Positions 9,210-20,477 of a DNA stretch of 64,000 nucleotides are shown here, piece after piece; the stretch's first letter is position 1; each line of letters opens with the position of its first letter. A program made the translations under genes and the position numbers. The notes beneath the pieces were generated by a model, which saw nothing but the letters and a program-made list of their open reading frames with translations, was not told the DNA's origin and ran no database searches. The DNA is from Rickettsia felis URRWXCal2 (GTDB taxonomy: Bacteria > Pseudomonadota > Alphaproteobacteria > Rickettsiales > Rickettsiaceae). Location of the stretch: the NCBI GenBank assembly GCA_000012145.1, contig CP000053.1, forward strand, positions 992,001 through 1,056,000. The letters run 5' to 3'.

Positions 9210-9238
9210 TTGACGGTTATATATTATTTTTATAAAAT
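9210..9238 (+). promoter_or_regulatory. Predicted sigma-70-type promoter of the PPIase gene
   Basis: TTGACG at 9210-9215 and TAAAAT at 9233-9238 are separated by 17 bases, ahead of the ATG at 9273. This is near-consensus for the housekeeping sigma factor. The transcription start would lie near 9245. Confidence 0.6.
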
Positions 9239-9272
9239 TTAAGCTTATGTTTAACACAATTATGAGTCATAA

Positions 9273-10121
9273 ATGAAAAAATTATCTGTTATATTTTTAT
9301 CAGTTAGCATGCTTTCCGGTATTGCTTTTGCCGATAAAGACAAAGTAGTTGCTACCTATAAAGGCGGTGAAGTAAAAGAATCGCAAATTATGAAAGAATT
9401 TAAGCCTCAGCTTAATCTTCAATCAGGTGAAACAATCAAAAATTTTGATGATTTTCCACCACAAGATCAGGAAAAATTAATAAAAATTTATGTTAATAAT
9501 CTTTTGTTAAAAGAAGAAGTTGCTAAGTCAAATATTACTTCTTCTAAAGAATTCCAAGAAAAACTTGAAAATGCAAAAAATCAATTAGCTCAACAAGAAT
9601 TACTGGCAAATTATATAAAATCTAATATTACAGATAAGATGTTTGATGATGAATATAATAAATATGTCGGTAATCTTAAAGGTAAAGAGCAAATAAAAGT
9701 TGCTCATATTTTAGTTAAATCCCAAAAAGAAGCTAACAATATAAAGACCAAATTAAGCAAAGGCGGAAATTTCACTAAGCTTGCAGAAGAATCATCTCTT
9801 GATAAAGCTTCAGCTTCAAACGGCGGAGTTATAGGTTACATTCTATTAAATCAACCTGGACAGTTAGTACCGGAATTTGAGAAGAAAGCTTTTGCTTTAA
9901 AAGTAAATGAAGTTTCAACTCCTGTAAAAACCGATTTCGGTTGGCATATTATCAAAGTGCTTGAGAAAAAACCTGTGCCTATTCCAACAAAAGAAGAAGC
10001 AAAAGTAACTATTGATAATATATTAGCTGCAGAAGTACTAAAGAAATATATTTCTGATTTAGAAGCTAAAGCCGATTTAAAAATCATGTTACCTAAAGCA
10101 GGCAGCAAAGCCGGATCGTAA
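9273..10121 (+). CDS. Parvulin-type peptidyl-prolyl isomerase, exported
   Basis: The 282-residue protein has a Sec signal peptide (MKKLSVIFLSVSMLSGIAFA, cleavage after AFA), an N-terminal helical chaperone-like region (25-130), and one parvulin domain (about 138-235). The parvulin domain contains KVAHILVKSQKEAN, FTKLAEESSLDKASASNGG and FGWHIIKV. It should act in the periplasm on outer-membrane protein folding, like PpiC/SurA-family enzymes; rickettsial copies are named plp. It is a single gene facing away from secA with its own promoter. The C-terminal tail repeats AGSKAGS. Confidence 0.93.
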   Translation: MKKLSVIFLSVSMLSGIAFADKDKVVATYKGGEVKESQIMKEFKPQLNLQSGETIKNFDDFPPQDQEKLIKIYVNNLLLKEEVAKSNITSSKEFQEKLENAKNQLAQQELLANYIKSNITDKMFDDEYNKYVGNLKGKEQIKVAHILVKSQKEANNIKTKLSKGGNFTKLAEESSLDKASASNGGVIGYILLNQPGQLVPEFEKKAFALKVNEVSTPVKTDFGWHIIKVLEKKPVPIPTKEEAKVTIDNILAAEVLKKYISDLEAKADLKIMLPKAGSKAGS

Positions 10122-10160
10122 TTTATATTTCGTCGTAGGCATCTGCATGGATATCAAAAC

Positions 10161-10252
10161 CGTCATTGCGAGGGGCGAAGCGACGTGGCAATCTCATCAA
10201 ATATCTTGAGATTGCTTCGTCGAATTACTACGTAATTCTTCTCGCAATGACG
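10161..10252. repeat. Palindromic repeat, family A
   Basis: A second copy of the GTCATTGCGAG element, between the convergent PPIase and acpS genes. It has the same inner GCAATCTC...GAGATTGC pairing and is positioned where a shared terminator would be useful. Confidence 0.85.
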
Positions 10253-10283
10253 GAAACCCGAACCATATAACAACACGTCTTCT

Positions 10284-10679
10284 CTACCTAGAAATAACGT
10301 TACAACTACTTTCAATCACAGCAAACGCTACGCATACAGGATAATCATCAGAAAGAGAAAGGTGAATATTAAAAGGTGGGAGTTTTTTTGTATAGTTTGA
10401 ACTAACTTCTACTATAGGCTTGCCCAAATTATCATTTAGTATAGTAATATCTTTTAAATTTATACCTTGACCTATACCGACTCCAAAGGCTTTACTTACA
10501 GCTTCTTTAGCAGCAAAACGCTTTGCTAAAAATACAGCATGACCTGTTTTGTCCAATAAACTAAACTGTGCTAACTCCTTTGAAGTTAGAATTTTTTTAG
10601 CAAAAAGTTCTGGATATAAATGTAATATTTTTTCGATTCTAGGAATTTGTACTATATCAGTACCGACACCGATAAACAT
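10284..10679 (-). CDS. acpS: Holo-acyl-carrier-protein synthase
   Basis: AcpS transfers 4'-phosphopantetheine from CoA to apo-ACP for fatty-acid synthesis. The 131-residue chain shows the two family motifs: [14 protein letters not shown] (metal-binding Asp8) and [16 protein letters not shown] (metal-binding Glu). Length is usual for the family (about 120-130). The ATG directly abuts the TAA of the upstream rpoZ gene, so both are probably on one transcript with translational coupling. Confidence 0.95.
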   Translation of the reverse strand: MFIGVGTDIVQIPRIEKILHLYPELFAKKILTSKELAQFSLLDKTGHAVFLAKRFAAKEAVSKAFGVGIGQGINLKDITILNDNLGKPIVEVSSNYTKKLPPFNIHLSLSDDYPVCVAFAVIESSCNVISR

Positions 10680-11060
10680 TTACTTATCTTCAAAATCATC
10701 ACCGGTCTCATCAATAAAAATTTGATCATCTAAATCAGAGTAATCTTCCGTTATACAAACCTCAGGTAAATACTCAAATTTTTCTTCTATATCTTCTGAT
10801 TCATCCTGATTAACAATTGGCTCTATCATAGTTTTTGTACGCAGACTGTTTATTAGGTCTTGTTCTAACTGTTCTACCGATACTTTTCCGGCAGCAATTC
10901 TACGTAATGAGATAACAGGAGGTTTATCACGCTTTTCTTTTTTGATTTGATTAGTTTCTACTTTATAATTTAATAATTTAGCATATCTTGTTGCTAGTAC
11001 AACAAGCCGAAACCTATCCGGTATAATTTTATTACAATCTTCTGCTGTAATTCTTGCCAT
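10680..11060 (-). CDS. rpoZ: RNA polymerase omega subunit
   Basis: The 126-residue protein has the omega N-terminal pattern MARITAEDC, then the [18 protein letters not shown] helix and [15 protein letters not shown], matching the conserved region that latches onto the RNA polymerase beta-prime subunit. A C-terminal acidic tail (about 85-126, rich in Asp and Glu) extends past the E. coli length, as in other alphaproteobacterial omega subunits. It is immediately upstream of acpS with zero spacing. Confidence 0.92.
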   Translation of the reverse strand: MARITAEDCNKIIPDRFRLVVLATRYAKLLNYKVETNQIKKEKRDKPPVISLRRIAAGKVSVEQLEQDLINSLRTKTMIEPIVNQDESEDIEEKFEYLPEVCITEDYSDLDDQIFIDETGDDFEDK

Positions 11061-11106
11061 AATTTTCTCCGTTAAAAATAGTACACTACAAATAAATAGG
11101 AACTGA

Positions 11107-11233
11107 GTATACGAAGATCAACTTCAAAAAGAGCAAGGAGTTCACAAGGCGAGGAACGGAGCGTATACTTAATACGTGAGTACCGAAGCTCTTGTAGAAC
11201 GACGTAGCCAATTTTTGAAGTTCATCGAGTATA
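11107..11233. repeat. Rickettsial palindromic element, GTATAC/ACTTCAAAAA type
   Basis: The left arm GTATACGAAGATCAACTTC pairs imperfectly with the right arm TTTGAAGTTCATCGAGTATA. The centre holds a GCGTATACTTAATACGTGAG dyad. It fills the gap between rpoZ and the murA stop codon and abuts that stop. The general plan (about 125 bp, outer arms plus a central dyad) is that of rickettsial palindromic elements. Confidence 0.7.
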
Positions 11234-12493
11234 TTATACTCTTTTTATATCCGCACCGCAATTACTTAATTTTTTTTCTAAATCTTGAAAGCCACGATCC
11301 AAGTGATATATTCTGTGTAATACGGTTTTGCTATTAGTACTGAGCCCTGCGAGTATTAGCGATACCGAAGCTCTAAGATCACTTGCCATAACTTCTGCTC
11401 CTTTTAACATTTCTACACCTCGAACGACCGCCTTATTACCTCGTACTACTATATCTGCTCCCATTCTACATAATTCAGGAACATGCATGAAGCGATTTTC
11501 AAAAATATTCTCGGTAATCATTGAAACACCGCTACTAAGCGTCATAAGGCTCATAAATTGTGCTTGCAAATCAGTAGCAAAGCCGGGATAGGGATTAGTT
11601 TCTAAATCAACTGAATTTAACTTCCCTTCATAAGTTACTTGGACTCCGTTATTGATCTGCACAACTTTTAAACCCGTTTCAATAAGTTTTAAAGCTATAT
11701 TTTCTATAATATGGTAATCAATCCCACAAATTTTTACATCACCTTTAGTAATAGCTGCCGCAAACATATAAGTACCGGCTTCAATACGATCAGAAAGTAC
11801 TTTATAGCTCGCTTTATTTAAAGAATCCTTACCTTTAATTGTTATTTCGCTAGTGCCGACACCTGCAATATCGGCTCCCATTTTGATAAGGCAATTACAT
11901 AAATCAACTATTTCCGGCTCTCGGCCGCAATTAAAAAGCACGGTTTCCCCCTCTGCTAAAACAGCTGCAAGTATTGCATTAATCGTAGCACCTACGGAAA
12001 CTTTATCAAAAACAAAATGAGTACCTTTTATGCGTCCTTTACTTGAAGCATTAATATAACCGTCTTCTATTTCAATCGTAGCTCCCATAGCTTTTAATAC
12101 GGCAATATGCAAATCTACTTGTCTTGCTCCAATAGCACAACCACCCGGAAGCGATACTTTTGCTTTACCGTATTTGGTGAGCAAAGGACCAAGCACCCAA
12201 ATCGATGCTCTCATTTTACGAACTATTTCATAATTTGCGGTAAAGTTATTTATATTTCCGGTATTAATTATAAGCTCAAATTCATCCGGGTGTTCTAATA
12301 TTTTAATATCTGCCCCGTGACTTCTTAGCAAATCTTTCATAGTACTAACATCCGTTAACTTTGGAACATTAGTAATATGCAGTTTATCGGTAAGAATAGA
12401 CGCCGCCATAATAGGTAACACGGCATTTTTAGCACCGCTAATATTAATACTACCTTTAAGAGGTTTACCGCCGTGAATAATTAATTTTTGCAT
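11234..12493 (-). CDS. murA: UDP-N-acetylglucosamine 1-carboxyvinyltransferase
   Basis: MurA catalyses the first committed step of peptidoglycan synthesis in the cytosol, adding enolpyruvate to UDP-GlcNAc. The 419-residue length is normal. The fosfomycin-target cysteine is present in [16 protein letters not shown] (Cys119). The substrate-binding [12 protein letters not shown] segment lies at about residue 21, and [11 protein letters not shown] and [16 protein letters not shown] are conserved family blocks. The ATG start fits. Confidence 0.97.
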   Translation of the reverse strand: MQKLIIHGGKPLKGSINISGAKNAVLPIMAASILTDKLHITNVPKLTDVSTMKDLLRSHGADIKILEHPDEFELIINTGNINNFTANYEIVRKMRASIWVLGPLLTKYGKAKVSLPGGCAIGARQVDLHIAVLKAMGATIEIEDGYINASSKGRIKGTHFVFDKVSVGATINAILAAVLAEGETVLFNCGREPEIVDLCNCLIKMGADIAGVGTSEITIKGKDSLNKASYKVLSDRIEAGTYMFAAAITKGDVKICGIDYHIIENIALKLIETGLKVVQINNGVQVTYEGKLNSVDLETNPYPGFATDLQAQFMSLMTLSSGVSMITENIFENRFMHVPELCRMGADIVVRGNKAVVRGVEMLKGAEVMASDLRASVSLILAGLSTNSKTVLHRIYHLDRGFQDLEKKLSNCGADIKRV

Positions 12494-12524
12494 ATGTTTT
12501 ATAAAAATGTTTCTAGGATCACCC

Positions 12525-12938
12525 CGTGGCTTGCCCCTCTAATGTACGAACGTTCAGAATGTCATTCCTGCGAAAGCAGGAATCCATAGAACTATTCAAT
12601 TAAATCTTTCCATTCAGGGTTAGCTTTTTCTATCAGTTCTATTTTCCAACTACGTTTCCACCTTTTCAAGTTTTTCTCTCTTGTAAGTGCTTCTTGAATG
12701 TCAGTAAATTCTTCTGTATAAACAAGCTTTACAATATTATATTTTGAGGTAAAACCTTTTATTATTTTTTGCTTATGTTCATAAGCACGACGTATTATAC
12801 CAATATATAAAGTACCATGCTTATTAGAGCATAATATATATACCCAATACATTTTTTGTTTTTTAGTTTCATTTTATGGATTCCTGCTTTCGCAGGAATG
12901 ACATCCTGAACATTCGTACACTGGTGGGACAAGCCACG
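12525..12938. repeat. Split palindromic repeat enclosing a GIY-YIG gene
   Basis: The arm at 12525-12586 (GTGGCTTGCCC, GTACGAACGTTCAGAATGTC, then CATTCCTGCGAAAGCAGGAA) is matched in inverted orientation by 12877-12938. The arms are about 62 bases with few mismatches. Elsewhere in the window such arms are separated by only about 70-100 bases; here they enclose a whole nuclease gene, so the unit looks like a small mobile element with terminal inverted repeats. Confidence 0.8.
12592..12852 (-). CDS. GIY-YIG endonuclease-domain protein (UPF0213/YhbQ type)
   Basis: The 86-residue single-domain protein begins MYWVYILCSNKHGTLYIGII. This corresponds to the GIY-YIG strands (YVYIL and LYIGI) with the following arginine in the RAYEHKQKI helix, and then KLVYTEEFTDIQEALTREKN with the conserved Glu and the LKRWKRSWKIELIE tail. 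Family members nick or cleave DNA or are of unknown role. The canonical second Tyr-Ile-Gly is present, but the usual TSDLKRR is changed to IRRAYEHK. The gene starts 25 bases inside the right repeat arm and ends within 6 bases of the left arm. Confidence 0.85.
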   Translation of the reverse strand: MYWVYILCSNKHGTLYIGIIRRAYEHKQKIIKGFTSKYNIVKLVYTEEFTDIQEALTREKNLKRWKRSWKIELIEKANPEWKDLIE

Positions 12939-12955
12939 TGATGACACCGATTATA

Positions 12956-15397
<2,442 letters not shown>

Positions 15398-15501
15398 TTA
15401 TTTGTTGCTAGAAACAATAAAAATAACTATAACGTAACTTATTAGAATAGTAAAGTTTCTTGATTTAAAATTAGCGAGATAGCAAAATAACATTTTGATA
15501 T

Positions 15502-15592
15502 CGTCATTGCGAGGAAAAATTGAAAATTTTGACGAAGCAATCTCAGGATATTCGACGAGATTGCCGCACTCCCTATGGTCGCTCGCAATGAC
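15502..15592. repeat. Palindromic repeat, family A
   Basis: The arms CGTCATTGCGAGGAAAAATT and GTCGCTCGCAATGAC lie between the divergent gyrB and HAD-hydrolase genes. A transcribed copy here would lie in the leader of one of them. Confidence 0.85.
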
Positions 15593-15624
15593 TATATGGC
15601 AATACCGAATTAATGAGATAACAA

Positions 15625-16485
15625 ATGAATACATTAAAGTTAAAAAATATTTTCGACCTAATTGATGATTATGACGTGTTTTTATTTGATCTTTGGGGTG
15701 TAATAATCGAAGGAGGACATACTTACCCGGACGTCGTAGAAAATATTAATAAAATTATTAAACGGAAAAAAGTATATTTTGTTACTAATGCTCCGCGAAA
15801 TATTTTTTCGCTGCATCAAACAATTAAATCTTGGGGAGTAAACGTGCTACCTGAAATGATTATTAGCTCAGGTGAAATAGCTGTGCAAATGATCCTAGAA
15901 AGCAAAAAACGATTCGGTATTGAAAAACCGGTAATATATCACCTAGGACATTTAGAAAATGATATAATAAACGGAATTCAATGTCCTATCACCGATGATA
16001 TTAACAAAGCTAATATTTTCTTAATGACTATTTACAGAGACGAAAACGAAAATTTAGATTTAAACGAATTCGATGAGTTATTTAAAATTGTTGTACAACG
16101 TAAAATGGTTAATATTTGTGCTAATCCTGATCTTGGAATAAATCAACACGGTATTTATAGATATTGTAGCGGCTATTATGCCGAGAAAATAAAGCAGCTT
16201 GGCGGAAAAGTAATTTATAGCGGTAAACCATATGAAGACACATATAGCAAGATTTTAAAAGAATGTCATAATACCCCTAAGAATCGTATGTTAATGATTG
16301 GCGACACTTTTTACACCGATATACTTGCAGCAAATCGCCTTAGTATAGATTCCGGTCTAGTGTTAACCGGAAATTCTAGAGAATATCATATTAATTTTGA
16401 TAATATTGATGAAAAACTAGATAGTTTAACGAAAGCTGCTATTAAACAATCGATTATGCCTAGTTTTGTAGTGAGTTTGTCTTAA
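15625..16485 (+). CDS. HAD-superfamily hydrolase, subclass IIA
   Basis: The 286-residue protein has the HAD motifs of the NagD-like IIA group: motif I FLFDLWGVIIEGG (nucleophile Asp in DLWG), motif II FVTNAPRN (Thr-Asn), and motif III/IV MIGDTFYTDILAANRL (Lys upstream in SGKPYEDTY, Asp in GDTFYTD). I recognise the alphaproteobacterial TIGR01459-type subfamily (DLWGVIIEG variant). It is probably a cytosolic phosphatase of unknown substrate. Palindromic repeats flank it on both sides. Confidence 0.88.
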   Translation: MNTLKLKNIFDLIDDYDVFLFDLWGVIIEGGHTYPDVVENINKIIKRKKVYFVTNAPRNIFSLHQTIKSWGVNVLPEMIISSGEIAVQMILESKKRFGIEKPVIYHLGHLENDIINGIQCPITDDINKANIFLMTIYRDENENLDLNEFDELFKIVVQRKMVNICANPDLGINQHGIYRYCSGYYAEKIKQLGGKVIYSGKPYEDTYSKILKECHNTPKNRMLMIGDTFYTDILAANRLSIDSGLVLTGNSREYHINFDNIDEKLDSLTKAAIKQSIMPSFVVSLS

Positions 16486-16495
16486 ATAGCTTTAT

Positions 16496-16588
16496 CATCA
16501 TTGCGAGAAAAAACTGTAAGTTTTGACGAAGCAATCTCGTGCTAAAGTCCTGAGATTGCCACGCTCCTTTTAGTCGCTCGCAATGACG
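16496..16588. repeat. Palindromic repeat, family A
   Basis: A copy with arms ATCATTGCGAGAAAA and GTCGCTCGCAATGACGG just after the HAD gene. A short partial duplicate of the right arm (CCCTCGCAATGACGG) follows at about 16602-16616. Confidence 0.8.
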
Positions 16589-16632
16589 GATAAACTATAT
16601 TCCCTCGCAATGACGGATAAACAACAACTCTA

Positions 16633-16661
16633 TTGATATTTTACTCATAATCTGCTATAGA
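16633..16661 (+). promoter_or_regulatory. Predicted promoter of tRNA-Leu
   Basis: TTGATA (16633-16638) and TATAGA (16656-16661) are 17 bases apart, 11 bases before the mature tRNA 5' end. Confidence 0.6.
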
Positions 16662-16672
16662 GTAAAACTTAA

Positions 16673-16759
16673 GCGGTCGTGGCGAAATTGGTAGACGCGC
16701 AGCATTGAGGGTGCTGTTCTGTAAAAAGATTGGAAGTTCAAGTCTTCTCGACCGCACCA
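16673..16759 (+). tRNA. tRNA-Leu (GAG)
   Basis: The acceptor arms are GCGGTCG and CGACCGC, with D-arm GTGGCGAAATTGGTAGACGC. The anticodon loop is TTGAGGG (GAG), followed by a long class II variable arm (TGTTCTGTAAAAAGATTGG), T-arm GTTCAAGTC and encoded CCA at 16757-16759. Confidence 0.95.
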
Positions 16760-16784
16760 CTCGCCGGTTTTTCACAAAGTCAAA

Positions 16785-18448
16785 TTAGCGACCTCTTTCT
16801 ATAGGTGTTTCTTTTCTCTGTTCTGAGACCATTGCTCTAAAGCTTTTTTGTTTCGGTACTTTAGATTCTATATTTACTCCTAGCTTTTTCTTATTAGCGA
16901 ATGTCTGCACTGATTGTACAAATGATGCGAAGATTTTTTTATCACGCACCACCTCTTCAATTCGATATTTAGGCTCTGAACTGAACATTTCAGGATGAAA
17001 CTGAAAAGTACGAATCGGTGCGCCAAACTGTGATTCCGTTCCTTCTATTTCTCCGTGCTCGGTTGTTGCTGATACTTTTAGTAACTCTTTTTTATCTATC
17101 AGCCTATCTTTTCCCCCTATTTCTTGTACCATATTACTATGACTAGCCCCAAAGTTTTGTTTTGGTATTTCTTTTAACGGGGAATTCATTTTTATTATGG
17201 ATGCTAATTCTGAAGTAGGTTCAATAATTATAGAATCATGTTCATGATTAGGTGCAGTAGCTATTTTTCCTTTAAGATAGGTACTTTAAGATAGGTATTA
17301 ATAATTTGATGCCCCCCGCAAATTCCCATTATCGGCATCCCTTTTTCTATAGCAACTTCTGCCATAACCATTTCAGCAAGAGAGCGTGCAAAATCAGGTT
17401 GACCTGTTTTTATGTTTACCTCCCCTCCAAAATGCTTAGCTACTTCCTTATCAACTTCTCTATTATTGCCCGGAATAACTAATGCATCCTTACCAGCTAA
17501 CAATTCTTTTGCTTTTTGTTTCGCTTCATTTATTACCTCTTCATTAATCTTTTTCTCTGTATTAGCTGATTCAGGTACTATTGCTCTGAAATCAATATAT
17601 TCTACATCTCCACCTTGATAAATAAGCTTTGTTTTCTCTTCATTTGCATATCGTCCTCCAATTTCGAGATTATAACTTAATGCAATTTTAGGTCTTGGCG
17701 GTAAATCTTCAAAACGTTCTGTTTTTGTAATTTTTGTATATGCCGTCTCATTCAACTCTTCTGCACGTTTATTTAACATATCGGAGATTTCGGTATGCCC
17801 CAATAATTTGCTCCAATATAGTGGAGTATTTCCGGCCTTATCGGTAATATTTACTGTTTGATAGTAATCAAGATATTTATCAAACATCTGAATTTTTCCT
17901 TGTTGAGCTGCTAAATGTAAGCAAGTCTCACCATTACTATTTCTTAAATTAAGAGCTTTTTCTTTAACTTTTTCTATTAACAGTGCAGTTACATCTACGT
18001 TTATATCTCCTGTACGTTCTAGTATAATACTTAGAGCAGTATTACCGTTTTTATCCACTTGATTAGGATCGGCTCCATTATTTAGTAACGTATTAACAAT
18101 ATTCACACCTCTTGGTAATGCTGATAAAATAATGGGGTTTTCATGCCGGTCCAATACATTTGGATTAGCTCCTTTTTTTAATAAGCTATTAATGATACCT
18201 AACTCTCTGCTTCTTATAGCCTCTAAAATTATAGGGTCTTTAATTTTATCAATTGCATTCGGATCAGCACCGTAATCTAATAAAACCTTAACAATATCTA
18301 AATTTTCATTGTTTATAGCAGAACGAATACAAAGCTTACCATATTCATCTAATGTATTAGGATTTACCCCTGCTTGTAATAGTTTCTGAACCTCTTTTAG
18401 ATTATCCTCCTGAATTGCCTCAATCAATAATTCTTTCTGATAATTCAT
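16785..18448 (-). pseudogene. Ankyrin-repeat / class I glutamine amidotransferase (C26-like) fusion, frameshifted
   Basis: The 5' part (17261-18448, 395 codons) has about seven ankyrin units (residues 5-235, for example LDIVKVLLDYGADPNAID and GNTPLYWSKLLGHTEI). A glutamine-amidotransferase fold follows (about 250 on), with KDALVIPGNNRE and the nucleophile elbow GICGGHQIIN (Cys377). Translation then stops because of a shift at 17270-17297. The rest of the same domain continues in the next frame: IATAPNHEHDS, GASHSNMVQE and the catalytic FHPEMF block (frame ending at 16785). Removing one copy of the 14-base duplication restores a single frame. All three catalytic elements (Cys, His, Glu) survive but on separate frames. 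Peptidase C26 / gamma-Glu-GABA hydrolase-like enzymes cleave gamma-glutamyl bonds. The gene was presumably an effector or metabolic enzyme. Confidence 0.8.
17270..17297. repeat. 14-bp tandem duplication causing a frameshift
   Basis: CTTTAAGATAGGTA occurs at 17270-17283 and again immediately at 17284-17297. Because 14 is not a multiple of three, the second copy shifts the frame of the ankyrin-amidotransferase gene. Confidence 0.9.
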
Positions 18449-18679
18449 AATTCCCTTTCCAATATCTTAATAAAAATATACTAATTTAAGGATATAATTA
18501 ACATGTTAGACTTGTCAATATTATACAATATGGATCTTCCGACAAATAAAAAACTATTGCTTATTTGTACTCTTTGATTTATATTGATTAGCAAATTGTA
18601 TACAATTCTGTGCCAAGCCTAGCTAACCAGCTTTAAACAATTATAATAAGTCTATAATAAACTATTAGGTAAATAGGCC

Positions 18680-20050
18680 ATGCCTAATTTCAATATATTT
18701 AAAAGCATCTTACCTGATCATCATGATCAATTTGCCGAGATTTTTGATCAAATTAATGATCTGATTGAAGATCACAATTATGATGCTGCTGCAAGTAGGC
18801 TGGCCAAACTTCATTATGCCGATTTAGCTGATTTCTTAGATAATCTTAACAATAAAACATATAAAATAATTATTCCTTTATTACAGGATGAAATTAAGCC
18901 TGAAACGTTAGTATCGTTAAATGCTTATAGTAAGCCTTTAATAATAGAAACTTTAGGCATAAAAAAATCTGCAGAATTAATCAATAAGCTAGTTATAGAA
19001 GATGCTATTGAAGTAGTAATCGATCTAGACGATGATATAAAAGATCTTATTCTAAGTAATCTTACTAAAGAAAAAAAACACCAAATTACCGTAGGTTGTA
19101 CATATCCCGAAAATACGGTAGGTAGGGTAATTGAGCGAGATTTTATTAATCTTCAAGAAGGATGGACGGTCGAGGAATCATTAAATTTTATCAAAAACGT
19201 AAAGAATGACTTTTATGCGGCAATCGTTACAGATAATAAATTACGCCCTATCGGTATTATTTCTCTTAGCACACTAATTAAAGGCAAAAAAAATGAATTA
19301 ATAAAAGATTTGATGAGCAAAGATTTTAAGCTTGCAGATGCTTTTACCGACTTAAATGAACTAAGCTTCATTTTTAGACAATATGCTTTAACTATTGTAC
19401 CGGTAGTAAATAAAAGCGGTAAGTTAGTAGGTAGTGTATCAATCGATAATATAATTTATATTATCGAAGAACAAGCCGGAAAAGATGTATTATCATTAAG
19501 CGGGGTACACACTCAAGATACTTTCTTCAATGTATTTTATACCGTTAAACATCGTTTTCCTTGGCTCTTTGTTAATCTAATCACTGCCTGCATGACCTCA
19601 CTTATCATTAACCATTTTAACGACACTATTGCAAAACTTGTAACGCTTGCAGCCACTATGCCTATTGTAGCTTCAATGGGCGGAAATGCCGGAACACAGG
19701 CCATGACCGTTACGGTTAGAGCCCTTGCTAATAAAGATATTCATTATAATAATGTCAATAAAGTTATATTAAAAGAAATAGCCGTATCGGCTTTTAACGG
19801 TTTTGTACTTGCAATTATCGGAGCAGGACTTAGCTTTGTGATGTTGCTTGACTTAAATCTCAGCGTTATTTTTGCTATTGCAGTTATTTTAAATTTTTTA
19901 GTAGCTGGATTATTCGGCTCTGCTATTCCTATAATACTGCATTATTTTGATATAGACCCCGCTGCAGGCTCCGGCGTATTTCTAACAACCATAACCGATG
20001 CTCTAGGTTTCTTAACTTTCTTAAGCCTTGCTCATATTTTTTTAGTGTAA
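18680..20050 (+). CDS. mgtE: Magnesium transporter MgtE
   Basis: The 456-residue protein has the MgtE plan: a cytosolic N domain (residues 15-135, acidic, helical), two CBS domains (about 140-265, including VGRVIERDF and KSGKLVGSVSIDNIIYII), a connecting helix, and five membrane helices from about 285. The pore signature PIVASMGGNAGTQAMTVTVRALA is intact, as is the C-terminal DPAAGSGVFLTTITDALGFL with the selectivity-filter Asp. It imports magnesium and is gated by cytosolic Mg binding at the N/CBS domains. It starts at ATG 18680, is a single gene, and is convergent with the next small ORF. Confidence 0.95.
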   Translation: MPNFNIFKSILPDHHDQFAEIFDQINDLIEDHNYDAAASRLAKLHYADLADFLDNLNNKTYKIIIPLLQDEIKPETLVSLNAYSKPLIIETLGIKKSAELINKLVIEDAIEVVIDLDDDIKDLILSNLTKEKKHQITVGCTYPENTVGRVIERDFINLQEGWTVEESLNFIKNVKNDFYAAIVTDNKLRPIGIISLSTLIKGKKNELIKDLMSKDFKLADAFTDLNELSFIFRQYALTIVPVVNKSGKLVGSVSIDNIIYIIEEQAGKDVLSLSGVHTQDTFFNVFYTVKHRFPWLFVNLITACMTSLIINHFNDTIAKLVTLAATMPIVASMGGNAGTQAMTVTVRALANKDIHYNNVNKVILKEIAVSAFNGFVLAIIGAGLSFVMLLDLNLSVIFAIAVILNFLVAGLFGSAIPIILHYFDIDPAAGSGVFLTTITDALGFLTFLSLAHIFLV

Positions 20051-20053
20051 TAT

Positions 20054-20350
20054 CTATTCAAATAAAAATACATACACATTACAGCAAACAGTAGCTATAG
20101 CTCCAAGACATTTACATATACCGCAACTTGTATCCTGATTTTCAGACTCGGTAATATTATTAATATTATTCTCATAAGATATATTATTATCTCTTGGTAT
20201 ATTCTGATTATTATTATTGATATTCGAGTCTTTGAACAATAAATTTGCAACAGTTAGTATTAACTCACCCTGTGATGCAGTTAGATTAGTATTATTTAAG
20301 GAGCTAGATTGTGCATACTCTTGTACTTCTAAACTATTACGGTTTGACAT
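20054..20350 (-). CDS. Small asparagine-rich hypothetical protein
   Basis: The 98-residue protein has a polar N-rich middle and a cysteine-containing hydrophobic C-terminus (SCGICKCLGAIATVCCNVYV) that could insert in a membrane or be lipid-modified. I know no family. It is convergent with mgtE, separated by only 3 bases. It is intact from ATG to stop, but low complexity makes coding status less certain. Confidence 0.45.
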   Translation of the reverse strand: MSNRNSLEVQEYAQSSSLNNTNLTASQGELILTVANLLFKDSNINNNNQNIPRDNNISYENNINNITESENQDTSCGICKCLGAIATVCCNVYVFLFE

Positions 20351-20477
20351 AGTTACATTTTGACTTTAGGATTAATATTTAAAATTATATAACAATAATT
20401 TTTAATCTGCAGCTATTTATTATTAAAATTTTTTAATTAATAGCCCACAAATTATAATGAAATAAGAAATAACTTTT

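Noticed and set aside
15398..15634. 78-codon minus-strand frame upstream of gyrB
   Set aside because: It runs through a family A palindrome and has no independent support.
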